Assembly (NCBI RefSeq): GCF_007197885.1
Contig: NZ_VKKG01000001.1
Location: 430,334-494,333 of the forward strand
Length of the DNA stretch: 64,000 nt
Direction: 5' to 3'
DNA from: Tessaracoccus rhinocerotis
GTDB taxonomy: Bacteria > Actinomycetota > Actinomycetes > Propionibacteriales > Propionibacteriaceae
Within the stretch, counting starts at the first letter, position 1. Each line of letters opens with the position of its first letter. Below the pieces are notes generated by a model, which did not search any database, had not been told where the DNA came from, and was given only the letters and a program-made list of their open reading frames with translations. Below are positions 42,170 through 50,431 of the stretch, one piece after another. Both the position numbers and the translations under genes were made by a program.

Positions 42170-43165
42170 TCACCGGACGGAGCTGCGGACCCTCAACTCC
42201 GGCTCCAGCCGCTGCGCCACGGCCTCGGCACCGGCGATCGCGTCGACCAGCACCTCCAGCGCCTTGGCGCCGAGCTCCGCGAACGGCTGGGCGACGGTGG
42301 TCAGCGGCGGCGCGAAGAAGGCCACGCCGGCAAGGTCGTCGAAACCGACGACGCTGACCCGCCCCGGCACGTCCACCCCGGCGTCCCGCAGTGCGGCGAC
42401 CAGGCCGACGGCCATGGCGTCGTTCCCGCAGAAGACGCCGTCGGGCAGGTCACCCGACTCAGCCAGCGCACGCCCGGCCTCGTACCCGCTCTCCGGACTC
42501 CAGTCCCCCTCGACCATCTCCTGCACCTCCAGACCGGTGGAGACCAGGGCGGCCCGCCATCCGCGAGCACGCGCGCGGGCGTCGAACCAGTCCTGGGGAC
42601 CGGCGAGGTGCAGGACACGGCGGCAGCCGCGCTCGAGCATGTGTTCGGTGGCCAACCTGCCGCCCAGTTCCTGGTCAACCGCCACCGTGGACAGGGATGG
42701 GTCCGAGCCGTCGTCGGCCACCAGCACCACGGGGATGCCGGCGGCGTACTCGCGGGCCAGTTGCGCGACCCGCTCGCGCGGGGCCACCACGGCGATGCCC
42801 TCCACGCCGCGGTCCCGGAAGGTGCGGAACAGCGCCCTCACCTCGCCCTCGTCGTAGGTCTCGAGGGCCCCGACCAGCGTGGAGTAGCCAGCGGCGCGGG
42901 CGGCCACCTCGATACCGCCGACGGTGCTCGACGGGCCGAAGTAGGCCGCACCGGTCCAGACCACCCCGAGCAGCGCCGTCTGCTGCGTCACGAGCGCCCG
43001 GGCAGCCAGGTTCCGGCTGTACCCGAGTTCGCGCATCGCGGCGACGACACGGTCACGGGTGGCGGGCCGGACGGCCTCGGGCGTGTTCAGCACGCGCGAG
43101 ACCGTCTGGTGGGAGACGCCTGCGAGCCGCGCAACCGCCATCATGCCCGGCGGCCGCGCCCGCAT
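42170..43165 (-). CDS. araR: LacI-family regulator of arabinose genes (AraR-like)
   Basis: The 331-residue protein has the helix-turn-helix MMAVARLAGVSHQTVSRVLN, hinge LAARALVTQQTALLG and a sugar-binding domain with GVFCGNDAMAVGLV and VVGFDDLAGVAFFAPPLTTV. The ATG at 43165 overlaps the araA stop by one base (TGATG), so it is co-translated with araA and would repress its own operon. A matching operator, ATGTGAACGCTCACAT, lies before araD. It is not close to the two paralogous LacI proteins at 20177 and 23890. LacI-type AraR controlling araBDA is known in Corynebacterium and bifidobacteria. Confidence 0.85.
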   Translation of the reverse strand: MRARPPGMMAVARLAGVSHQTVSRVLNTPEAVRPATRDRVVAAMRELGYSRNLAARALVTQQTALLGVVWTGAAYFGPSSTVGGIEVAARAAGYSTLVGALETYDEGEVRALFRTFRDRGVEGIAVVAPRERVAQLAREYAAGIPVVLVADDGSDPSLSTVAVDQELGGRLATEHMLERGCRRVLHLAGPQDWFDARARARGWRAALVSTGLEVQEMVEGDWSPESGYEAGRALAESGDLPDGVFCGNDAMAVGLVAALRDAGVDVPGRVSVVGFDDLAGVAFFAPPLTTVAQPFAELGAKALEVLVDAIAGAEAVAQRLEPELRVRSSVR

Positions 43166-44673
43166 CAGACGCCCTGAGTCAACCGGTGGTACGCCAGCTC
43201 GAGGCGACGCTCCCGGGCGAAGCCGCGGGTCGTGGTGTCGTTGTCGATGACCGCCAGTTCCATCCCTGCCATGTCCGCCAGGTCCTCCCACATCTCACGC
43301 GTGGTGGAGGTGGTCATGCAGGTGTGGTGGGCGGCACCGGAGACGAGCCAGCACTCCGCCGAGGTGGCGAAGTCGGGCTCGGGCACCCACACCGCGCGGG
43401 CCACCGGAAGGTTCGGCAGCGGCGCGTCGGGCTCGACGTTCTCGACGACGTTCATCGTGAGGCGGAAGCGCTCGCGCATGTCGCTCATGGCGATCACCAG
43501 CGCCGGTCCGGGGTCCGCGTCGAAGACCAGGCGCACCGGGTCCTCGCGGTCCCCGATTCCCAGGGGATGGATCTCGAGCTTGGGCTTCGAGGTGGTCAGC
43601 GACGGGCAGATCTCCAGCATGTGGGCGCCGAGGATCTTCTCCTGTCCGGGGACCATGTGGTAGCAGTAGTCCTCCATCAGCGATGCTCCACCGTCGAGGC
43701 CGTGGCCCATCACCTTCGCCGCTCGGACGAGGATGGCGGTCTTCCAGTCCCCCTCGCCGCCGAAGCCGTAGCCGTCGGCCATCAGCCGCTGCACGGCGAG
43801 TCCGGGGAGCTGCTTGAGTGCGCCGAGGTCCTCGAAGTTCGTGGTGAAGGCGCCGAAGCCGCCGTCGGTGAGGAACTTGCGCATGCCGATCTCCTGGCGG
43901 GCGCCGTAGCGCAGCGACTCGTGCCGCTCACCGCCCTTGCGGAGTTCGGGTACGACGTCGTAGAGCTCCTCGTACTCGGCCACCAGGGCGTCCACGGCTG
44001 CGTCGTCGACCGCGTCCACCACGGCGACCAGGTCGTTGACGCCCCAGGTGTTGACCGAGACGCCGAGCTTCACCTCGGCCTCGGTCTTGTCGCCCTCGGT
44101 GACGGCGACGTTGCGCATATTGTCACCGAAGCGGGCCAGGCGCAGGTGGTGGAGTTCGTACCAGCCGGCGGCCGACCGGGCCCACGTGCCCACCTTGGCC
44201 TGCACGTCGGCGTTCGACGAGTGGCCGACGACGGTGCGGCGTGCCTTGCCGAGCCGGGAGACGATGTAGGCGAACTCCCTGTCGCCGTGGGCGGCCTGAT
44301 TGAGGTTCATGTAGTCCATGTCGATGGTCGCCCACGGCAGCTCCTGCGCGGCCTGGGTGTGCAGGTGCAGCATCGGCTTGGTCAGCGCACCGATGCCGAG
44401 GATCCACATCTTGGCCGGGGAGAACGTGTGCATCCAGCAGATGACACCGATCACCGACTCGTCCGCGTTGGCGGCGAGCATCTCGGCACGGATGGAGTCC
44501 CGGTCCTTGAGCGTCGGGCGCCACTCGATCTCGACGGGGATGGCGTCGGCCGCGTTGAGGTTGGCCACCACCTCCTGCGACTGGGTGGCCACCTGTTCCA
44601 GCGTCTCGGGGCCGTAGAGGTCCTGGGAGCCGGTCAGGAACCAGATCTTCTTGCCGGCGAATGGGTTCTGCAT
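43165..44673 (-). CDS. araA: L-arabinose isomerase
   Basis: The 502-residue enzyme isomerises L-arabinose to L-ribulose. [20 protein letters not shown] at the N-terminus, [13 protein letters not shown], the metal-site region [17 protein letters not shown] and [12 protein letters not shown] near the end are typical. ATG 44673 directly follows the araD stop (TGAATG) and has GAGGAG upstream. It is expressed with araD and araR on one transcript from the promoter and operator near 45420. Confidence 0.97.
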   Translation of the reverse strand: MQNPFAGKKIWFLTGSQDLYGPETLEQVATQSQEVVANLNAADAIPVEIEWRPTLKDRDSIRAEMLAANADESVIGVICWMHTFSPAKMWILGIGALTKPMLHLHTQAAQELPWATIDMDYMNLNQAAHGDREFAYIVSRLGKARRTVVGHSSNADVQAKVGTWARSAAGWYELHHLRLARFGDNMRNVAVTEGDKTEAEVKLGVSVNTWGVNDLVAVVDAVDDAAVDALVAEYEELYDVVPELRKGGERHESLRYGARQEIGMRKFLTDGGFGAFTTNFEDLGALKQLPGLAVQRLMADGYGFGGEGDWKTAILVRAAKVMGHGLDGGASLMEDYCYHMVPGQEKILGAHMLEICPSLTTSKPKLEIHPLGIGDREDPVRLVFDADPGPALVIAMSDMRERFRLTMNVVENVEPDAPLPNLPVARAVWVPEPDFATSAECWLVSGAAHHTCMTTSTTREMWEDLADMAGMELAVIDNDTTTRGFARERRLELAYHRLTQGV

Positions 44674-45402
44674 TCAGTTCTCCTCATTGAGGTCCGCGGC
44701 CGGCTGGCCGTAGACGTTCTGGTAGCGGTCGTAGAGGCGGGCGACGTCGGCCTCGTCGATGCGCAGCGGCTCACCGAGCTGCCGCGAGATGTGGATGGTG
44801 CGAGCGACCTCCTCGACCATGACTGCGGCCTTCACCGCCGAGCGGGCGTCCTTGCCGATGGTGAAGGGGCCGTGGTTGGCCATCAGTACGGCCGGGCTGT
44901 TGGAGCCCCGGAGGGTCTCCACGATGCCGCGGCCGATGGAGTCGTCGCCGATCAGGGCGAACGGTCCGATCGGGATGTCCCCGCCGAACTCGTCGGCCAT
45001 CATCGTCAGCACGCACGGGATGGGCTCGCGGCGCGCGGCCCACGCGGTGGCGTAGGTGGAGTGGGTGTGCACGACGCCGCCGACCTCCGGCATGTGGCTG
45101 TAGACGTAGGCGTGGGCGGCCGTGTCCGAGGAGGGGCTGAGGCTGTCGGGGGTGCCATCGACGATCTTGCGCCCGTCGAGCGTGCACACCACCATCACGT
45201 CGGCGGAGAGTTCGTCGTAGGAGACGCCCGACGGCTTGATCACGAACAGGTCGGTTCCGGGCACGCGCTCGGAGACGTTGCCCGCGGTCCAGACCACCAG
45301 CTCGTTGCGGGGCAGCTCGGCGTGCAGCGCCGCCACCTTCTCGCGGGTGGCTGCTACGGCGGCCTGCTGGTCGGCAGTCAGCTCTGACAAGACGATCGTC
45401 AC
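44674..45402 (-). CDS. araD: L-ribulose-5-phosphate 4-epimerase
   Basis: The 242-residue class II aldolase-fold enzyme converts L-ribulose 5-phosphate to D-xylulose 5-phosphate. NELVVWTAGNVSERVPGTDL, KPSGVSYDEL, the zinc ligands in VVHTHSTYATAWAA and MANHGPFTIGKDA are all present. GTG 45402 is chosen because a perfect AGGAGG lies just upstream (minus strand, about 45413-45408). It is the first gene of araD-araA-araR. Confidence 0.95.
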   Translation of the reverse strand: MTIVLSELTADQQAAVAATREKVAALHAELPRNELVVWTAGNVSERVPGTDLFVIKPSGVSYDELSADVMVVCTLDGRKIVDGTPDSLSPSSDTAAHAYVYSHMPEVGGVVHTHSTYATAWAARREPIPCVLTMMADEFGGDIPIGPFALIGDDSIGRGIVETLRGSNSPAVLMANHGPFTIGKDARSAVKAAVMVEEVARTIHISRQLGEPLRIDEADVARLYDRYQNVYGQPAADLNEEN

Positions 45403-45415
45403 TTTTCCTCCTAGG

Positions 45416-45431
45416 ATGTGAACGCTCACAT
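45416..45431 (-). promoter_or_regulatory. AraR operator
   Basis: ATGTGAACGCTCACAT has six-base perfect arms around ACGC and lies 14-29 bases before the araD start, overlapping a possible -10 (TAATGT, 45436-45431 on the minus strand). It closely resembles operators of LacI-type arabinose regulators in actinobacteria. The divergent araB gene would be within reach of the same repressor. Confidence 0.75.
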
Positions 45432-45517
45432 TACCATTGGGGCAGGGCGCGCGACAGGGCCCGGCAAGAACTCCTCCGCAGGGCGGCCCCGAACTGTCGG
45501 GGACGTGCGGGGACGGC

Positions 45518-45549
45518 TAGATTGAGCGGGAGCACCACGAGCGTCGTGG
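45518..45549 (+). promoter_or_regulatory. Possible araB promoter and leader hairpin
   Basis: TAGATT (45518-45523) may be the -10 of araB, with only a weak -35. It is followed by CCACGAGCGTCGTGG (45535-45549), a six-base inverted repeat in the leader, 30 bases before the start. No second copy of the AraR operator is seen here. Confidence 0.35.
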
Positions 45550-45578
45550 CCCGAGATCTCGAAGGAGAGGTTTGGAAA

Positions 45579-47171
45579 ATGCAGGACTCCACAGCGCACG
45601 AGGCGATCACCGGCGGCCGCACGGCGCTTGGCATCGAGCTCGGCTCCACCCGGATCAAGGCAGTGCTGATCGGCCCGGACCACCAGCCCCTCGCCACCGG
45701 CGGCTTCGACTGGCGCTCGACGCTGGCGGACGGCATCTGGACCTATGACCTGGAGCTCGTCCGAACCGGCCTGCAGGCGGCGTACGCGGACCTTGCGGCG
45801 AACGTTCTTGCGGCCCACGGGGTGGAGCTCACCACCACCGGCGCACTCGGCGTCTCTGCGATGATGCACGGCTACGTCGCCCACGACTCCGACGGAAACC
45901 AGCTCGTCGGGTTCCGCACCTGGCAGAACACGATGACCGGCGAGGCCGCCCACGAACTGACCCAGCTTTTCCAGCACAACATCCCGCAGCGCTGGAGCGT
46001 CGCCCACCTGCGGCAGGCCATCCTCAACGGCGAGGAGCACGTCTCCCGGCTGGCCACCGTCGACACGCTCGCCTCCTGGGTGCACTCCCAGCTCTCGGGC
46101 GAGCGCAGGATCGGCGTCGGAGACGCCTCCGGCATGTTCCCCATCGCCGCCGGCACCGGCAGCTTCGACGCCGGAATGCTCGCCAAGTTCGACGAACTGG
46201 TCGCCGACAAGGGCTTCGAGTGGAAGCTTGCGGACCTCCTGCCGGAGGTGTTGCCCGCCGGTGCACCCGCCGGCTCCCTCTCCGAGGCCGGAGCCCGCCT
46301 CCTCGACCCCTCCGGGAAACTCCGCCCCGGCATCCCCATGGCACCGCCGGAGGGCGACGCCGGAACGGGCATGGTGGCCACCAACTCCGTCGCCCGACGC
46401 ACCGCAAACGTCTCGGCCGGCACCAGCATCTTCGCCATGGTGGTGCTGGAGGACGCGCTGAAGGAACTGCACGAAGAGATCGACCTCGTCACCACCCCCG
46501 CCGGGGACCCCGTCGCGATGGCGCACGCCGCCAACGGTGCGCTCGACCTGCAGGCATGGGTGAACCTGTTCGGTGAGGCCGCGAAGGCCGTCGGCTCCAC
46601 CATCGACGTCAACGAACTGTTCGGCGCCCTCTACCGCTCCGCCCTCGAAGGAGATCCCGACGGTGGCGGCATGCTGGCCTACAACTACCTGGCCGGCGAG
46701 CACGTCGTCGGGCTGGAGGCGGGGCGGCCCCTGTTCGTGCGCACGCCCAACAGCAACTTCACGCTCGCGAACTTCATGCGCACGCACCTGTTCTCCACCT
46801 TCGGCGCCCTCCGCGTCGGCATGGACATCCTGATCAAGGACGAGGGCGTGCAGATGGACTCGATGTTCGCCCACGGCGGCCTGTTCAAGACCAAGGGCGT
46901 CGCACAGGGGTTCCTCGCCGCCGCGATGAACACGCCCGTGTCCGTCGGCGACGTCGCGGGCGAGGGCGGTGCGTGGGGAATGGCGCTGCTCGCGGCGTTC
47001 CTCGGCTCGGGCTCCGACTCCCTGGCCGACTGGCTCGGCTCGGAGGTGTTCGCCGGAGCCGAGGTCGAGACCATGGAGCCCAATCCCTCCGACGTCGCCG
47101 GATTCGACCAGTTCATGGAGCGCTACCGCGCCGGCCTGGCGATCGAGCAGGCGGCCGTCTCCGCGCTCTGA
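45579..47171 (+). CDS. araB: L-ribulokinase (FGGY family, actinobacterial type)
   Basis: The 530-residue kinase phosphorylates L-ribulose. The first phosphate-binding loop is ALGIELGSTRIKAVLIG, followed by VSAMMHGYVAHDSDG and GFRTWQNTMT. NVSAGTSIFAMVVLEDAL and MFAHGGLFKTKGVAQGFLA belong to the C-terminal ATPase half. It is the long FGGY type seen in actinobacterial araBDA rather than the E. coli type. ATG 45579 follows GAAGGAGAGG (45561-45570) at eight bases. It is divergent from araD-araA-araR, with which it forms a complete arabinose pathway. Confidence 0.93.
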   Translation: MQDSTAHEAITGGRTALGIELGSTRIKAVLIGPDHQPLATGGFDWRSTLADGIWTYDLELVRTGLQAAYADLAANVLAAHGVELTTTGALGVSAMMHGYVAHDSDGNQLVGFRTWQNTMTGEAAHELTQLFQHNIPQRWSVAHLRQAILNGEEHVSRLATVDTLASWVHSQLSGERRIGVGDASGMFPIAAGTGSFDAGMLAKFDELVADKGFEWKLADLLPEVLPAGAPAGSLSEAGARLLDPSGKLRPGIPMAPPEGDAGTGMVATNSVARRTANVSAGTSIFAMVVLEDALKELHEEIDLVTTPAGDPVAMAHAANGALDLQAWVNLFGEAAKAVGSTIDVNELFGALYRSALEGDPDGGGMLAYNYLAGEHVVGLEAGRPLFVRTPNSNFTLANFMRTHLFSTFGALRVGMDILIKDEGVQMDSMFAHGGLFKTKGVAQGFLAAAMNTPVSVGDVAGEGGAWGMALLAAFLGSGSDSLADWLGSEVFAGAEVETMEPNPSDVAGFDQFMERYRAGLAIEQAAVSAL

Positions 47172-47196
47172 GAGAGGGCCTGCGCGCGGCAGACCG

Positions 47197-48045
47197 CTAG
47201 GCCACCAGCCTCCGCTCGAGCGCCACCCGGGTGGACTCGGGCAGCGCCGTCGGCCGCAGCCGGGTGTCCGCGCACACGAGCACGGTGCGGCCCCGGTTGA
47301 ACACCGTCCCGGTCCCGGGATCGACGATCTCGGACGCCAGCGTGACCGACGACGTCCCCAGCCGGACCGGTGCCGTGAGCACCGCGAACGGCTCCATCCG
47401 GTGGGTCAACTGAGCCACGTAGTCGACGTCCTGGCGCGCCACCAGCCACAGGTGCTGCGAGTCGGCCTGCCCGACGCGGGCCATCGTCGGGTCCCACTGA
47501 GCGGTGGCGACCACCCTGGCCTGCTGGATGTAGTCGTAGGTCTTGGAGTTGTTCACGTGGGCGTAGGAGTCGTGGTCACTCCAGCGCACGAACAGGTCCG
47601 TCGCACTCCCCCGCCCGTCGAGCCGTGGGGTGGCGAGTTCGCGCAGCGGTTCCACCTCCGCCAGGTGCGCGCCCAGGTACTCCCTGACGTCATCGGGGAT
47701 CCGCACAGGCCGGTTGGCCCCGAAGTCGAAGGGGCACAGCACCGTGCGCGCACGCGCCACGGGCCGGTCCCCCTGCCGCAGGACGTAGGTGATCTCGAAG
47801 CGCGCCCCTCCGAGGGCCGCGACGACCAGTTCGACGTCGAGGCCCTCGGGGCGGTAGTCGATCGGGGCGAGGTACTCCACCTGGTGCCCCACCACGACGA
47901 TGCCCTCGTCCAACAGCTGCGACGCCGGACCGGACTTGAAGAAGGCGACGCGCGCCTCCTGCAGGTAGTCCACGACGAGCGCGTTGTTCACGTGCCCCTG
48001 CGCGTCCAGGTCGGACCAGCGCAGGGGGCACCGGAACTCGAACAA
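47197..48045 (-). CDS. Acyl-CoA thioesterase, double hotdog
   Basis: The 282-residue protein contains two 4HBT hotdog units: FRCPLRWSDLDAQGHVNNAL with VVGHQVEYLAPIDYRPE (N-terminal), and LFVRWSDHDSYAHVNNSKTY with LVARQDVDYVAQLTHRMEP (C-terminal). Each has the WSDxDxxxHVNN motif with the active-site Asp. Such enzymes hydrolyse acyl-CoA. The start is taken as TTG 48045, seven bases after AGGAGG; this begins MFEFRCPLRWSD, which fits the family. No ATG or GTG is placed suitably. It lies 2 bases after the fadD stop, so it is coupled to the acyl-CoA ligase. Confidence 0.88.
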   Translation of the reverse strand: MFEFRCPLRWSDLDAQGHVNNALVVDYLQEARVAFFKSGPASQLLDEGIVVVGHQVEYLAPIDYRPEGLDVELVVAALGGARFEITYVLRQGDRPVARARTVLCPFDFGANRPVRIPDDVREYLGAHLAEVEPLRELATPRLDGRGSATDLFVRWSDHDSYAHVNNSKTYDYIQQARVVATAQWDPTMARVGQADSQHLWLVARQDVDYVAQLTHRMEPFAVLTAPVRLGTSSVTLASEIVDPGTGTVFNRGRTVLVCADTRLRPTALPESTRVALERRLVA

Positions 48046-48047
48046 CC

Positions 48048-49874
48048 TCAGTCCTCCTGGGGGTACATGCCCTCGACGAGCTCTGCGTTGTTCTCGATGA
48101 CCAGCTTGCGGCGGATCTTCTGGTTGGCGGTGACCGAGTCGTTGTCCACGGTGAGCTCGTGGTCCAGGATGGCGAACTTCTTCACGGTCTCCCAGCGCTC
48201 CAGGCGCGAGTTGACGTTCTCCATCTGGCGCTCGATCGAGTCCCTGATGTCGGGCAGCTGGGTGAGCTCCGCGTAGGAGAGGTGGGTGAGCTGGCGCTTC
48301 TCGGCCCACTTCTGCAGCAGCACCGGGTCCATGACCACGAGGGCGGACACGTACTTGTGCCCGTCGCCGACCGCCACGGCCTGGGAGATGTAGGGGATGT
48401 TCGCCGTGATGGCGCCCTCCACCTTCTGGGGCGCGACGTACTTGCCGCCCGAGGTCTTGAAGAGGTCCTTCTTGCGATCGGTGATGCGCAGGTTCCCCTG
48501 GGAGTCCAACTGGCCGATGTCACCGGTTGCGTACCAGCCCTCGTCGTCGATCACCTCGGCGGTCTTCTCCGGACGGTTGTGGTAGCCGGTGGTGATGATG
48601 GGGCCACGGATGAGGACCTCGCCGTCGTCGGCGATCTTCGCCTCGCAGCCCGGCAGCACCTGGCCGACGCTGCCGAACAGCGGGTCGGTGGGCAGGTTGA
48701 GGAACGCGATGGCGCTGGTCTCGGTGGCCCCGTAGCCCTCGACGATCAGGATGCCGGCGGAGTAGAACCACTCCTGGACCTGCGGGGAGAGCTTGGCCGA
48801 TCCGGAGATCATGAAGCGCAGGCGGCCGCCCAGCTTCTCCTTGAGCTTGCTGAACACGAGCTTGTCGGCGAGGTTGTACTGGAACTTCAGCAGGCCGGGT
48901 AGCTCCTTGCCCGCGAGGCGGTAGGGGTGCGACTTGCGTCCAGTTGCGAACGCCCAGCGGGCGATCTTGGCCTTCAGACCGGTGTTGCCGGTGAGCACGG
49001 CGGCGCGGACCTTCTCGAAGATGCGCGGTGCGCCGCACATGAAGGTGGGCTTGACCGCCCCGAGCCCGGGGACGATCTGGTCCAGACGGCCGTCGACGGC
49101 CGAGGCGAACCCGTAGGCCAGCTGCACCGCGATCAGCGCCTTGCCGAACACGTGGCTCAAGGGCAGCCAGAGGTACTGCAGGTCGTCGGGGCTGAGGAGG
49201 TCCCAGCTCTTGGTGGCCGCACCCTCGTAGACCCACGAGGCGTGGGTCAGGCAGACGCCCTTGGGTCGCCCGGTGGTGCCCGAGGTGTAGATCAGGGTGG
49301 AGAGGGTGTCGTGGTCGGTGCTCGCGATGGCATCATCCACGGCGCTCGGGTTCTCCGCCAGCAGCGCGCGGCCGGCCTCCTTGAGCTGGGCGAGGCTGAT
49401 CGTGCGCTCATCGAGGTCCACGCCGTCGGTGTCGAACACGACGATGGTGTGGACCTGCGCCGACACCTCCGGGTCCTCGTCCACCTTCGCGGCCTGCTCG
49501 GCGTCCTCCGCGACGACGACAACCGAGCCGGAGTCCTTGAGGATGTAGTCCACGTCACCGGCGGCGGTGTTCGGGTAGACGGTGGTGGTGGCGCCCGCCG
49601 CGCAGGAGATCGCGAGGTCCACGTGGATCCACTCGAGCCTCGTACCGGAGATGATCGCGACCCGCTGCTCGTGGGTGAGGCCACGGGCCAGGAGTCCCGC
49701 AGCGATGGCGTCCACCTCGTCCTTGGTCTGGGCCCAGGTGTACTTGGTCCAGTTGCCATTGCCCGCGCGATCGGGTTCCATGAACGCAACACGCTGTGGC
49801 GTCTCTGCCACACGGTTGTTGAACATTTCCCCCACGGACTTCGCGAAGCCGAGCAGCTCGTTCTGCAGAGTCAT
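48048..49874 (-). CDS. fadD: Long-chain fatty acid-CoA ligase
   Basis: The 608-residue AMP-binding enzyme has the P-loop LIYTSGTTGRPKGVCLTH (near 195), YGATETSAIAF (near 370) and the hinge region GWYATGDIGQLDSQGNLRIT with ITDRKKDLFKTSGGKYVAPQ. It activates fatty acids with ATP and CoA, at the membrane surface. It resembles the FadD15/FACL type common in actinobacteria. Lys near the C-terminus (NQKIRRKLVIE) completes adenylation. It is followed by a thioesterase, and a MarR regulator is divergent from it. Confidence 0.95.
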   Translation of the reverse strand: MTLQNELLGFAKSVGEMFNNRVAETPQRVAFMEPDRAGNGNWTKYTWAQTKDEVDAIAAGLLARGLTHEQRVAIISGTRLEWIHVDLAISCAAGATTTVYPNTAAGDVDYILKDSGSVVVVAEDAEQAAKVDEDPEVSAQVHTIVVFDTDGVDLDERTISLAQLKEAGRALLAENPSAVDDAIASTDHDTLSTLIYTSGTTGRPKGVCLTHASWVYEGAATKSWDLLSPDDLQYLWLPLSHVFGKALIAVQLAYGFASAVDGRLDQIVPGLGAVKPTFMCGAPRIFEKVRAAVLTGNTGLKAKIARWAFATGRKSHPYRLAGKELPGLLKFQYNLADKLVFSKLKEKLGGRLRFMISGSAKLSPQVQEWFYSAGILIVEGYGATETSAIAFLNLPTDPLFGSVGQVLPGCEAKIADDGEVLIRGPIITTGYHNRPEKTAEVIDDEGWYATGDIGQLDSQGNLRITDRKKDLFKTSGGKYVAPQKVEGAITANIPYISQAVAVGDGHKYVSALVVMDPVLLQKWAEKRQLTHLSYAELTQLPDIRDSIERQMENVNSRLERWETVKKFAILDHELTVDNDSVTANQKIRRKLVIENNAELVEGMYPQED

Positions 49875-49941
49875 CGTCGATCCCCTCTCGTTTCCGGCAC
49901 ATGCTATCGGGTGCGGGCGAGCAGCGGGAGCGGGAAAACGA

Positions 49942-49970
49942 TTGAATAATCAACCACTTTCGCGTACAAT
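49942..49970 (+). promoter_or_regulatory. Leaderless marR promoter with MarR-type box
   Basis: TTGAAT (49942-49947), 17 bases, then TACAAT (49965-49970): a near-consensus promoter whose start point would be the A of the marR ATG at 49977. The -35 lies in TTGAATAATCAA (49942-49953), a small inverted repeat of MarR-box style, suited to self-repression and perhaps control of fadD. Confidence 0.65.
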
Positions 49971-49976
49971 GTCCAC

Positions 49977-50426
49977 ATGGACAACACGAACTGGCTCTCT
50001 GGGGAGCAGCAGCAGGTCTGGCGCAAGTACCTGCGCGCCACGGCACGCGTCAGTCAGTTCCTGGACGCGGACCTCCGCCGCTTCGGACTGAACCTGGCCG
50101 AGTACGAGATCCTCGTCTCCCTCTCCGAGGCCGACGGGCGTCGGATGCGCATGAGTGAACTGGCGGATGCGGTGCACCAGTCGCGCTCGCGGCTCACGCA
50201 CACGGTCAGCCGCCTGGAGCGCGACGGACACGTGCTTCGCGTCACCTGCGCGTCCGACGGCCGCGGCGTCTGGGCCGAGTTGACGGACAAGGGCTTCGAC
50301 CTGCTGGTCGAGAGCGCCCCCCGGCACGTCGCCGCCGTCCGCAAGATCCTGGTGGACCCAGTGGCCCCCGAGGATCTCGAAGCCGTCGGGCGGGCGATGG
50401 AAGCCGTGCTGTCGGTGGCAGACTAG
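49977..50426 (+). CDS. MarR-family transcriptional regulator
   Basis: The 149-residue winged-helix protein has LNLAEYEILVSLSEADGRRM, the recognition region ADAVHQSRSRLTHTVSRLER and the wing DGHVLRVTCASDGRGVWAEL. ATG 49977 is supported by a promoter that would start transcription exactly there, so the mRNA is leaderless. It is divergent from fadD and 5 bases before a large FAD/iron-sulfur dehydrogenase gene. Its ligand could be a lipid or aromatic acid, but this is a guess. Confidence 0.93.
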   Translation: MDNTNWLSGEQQQVWRKYLRATARVSQFLDADLRRFGLNLAEYEILVSLSEADGRRMRMSELADAVHQSRSRLTHTVSRLERDGHVLRVTCASDGRGVWAELTDKGFDLLVESAPRHVAAVRKILVDPVAPEDLEAVGRAMEAVLSVAD

Positions 50427-50431
50427 GGCGC

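Noticed and set aside
42391..45387. A 998-codon plus-strand frame across araR, araA and araD
   Set aside because: The three minus-strand genes are unmistakable and adjoin each other tightly. The plus frame is a third-position artefact.
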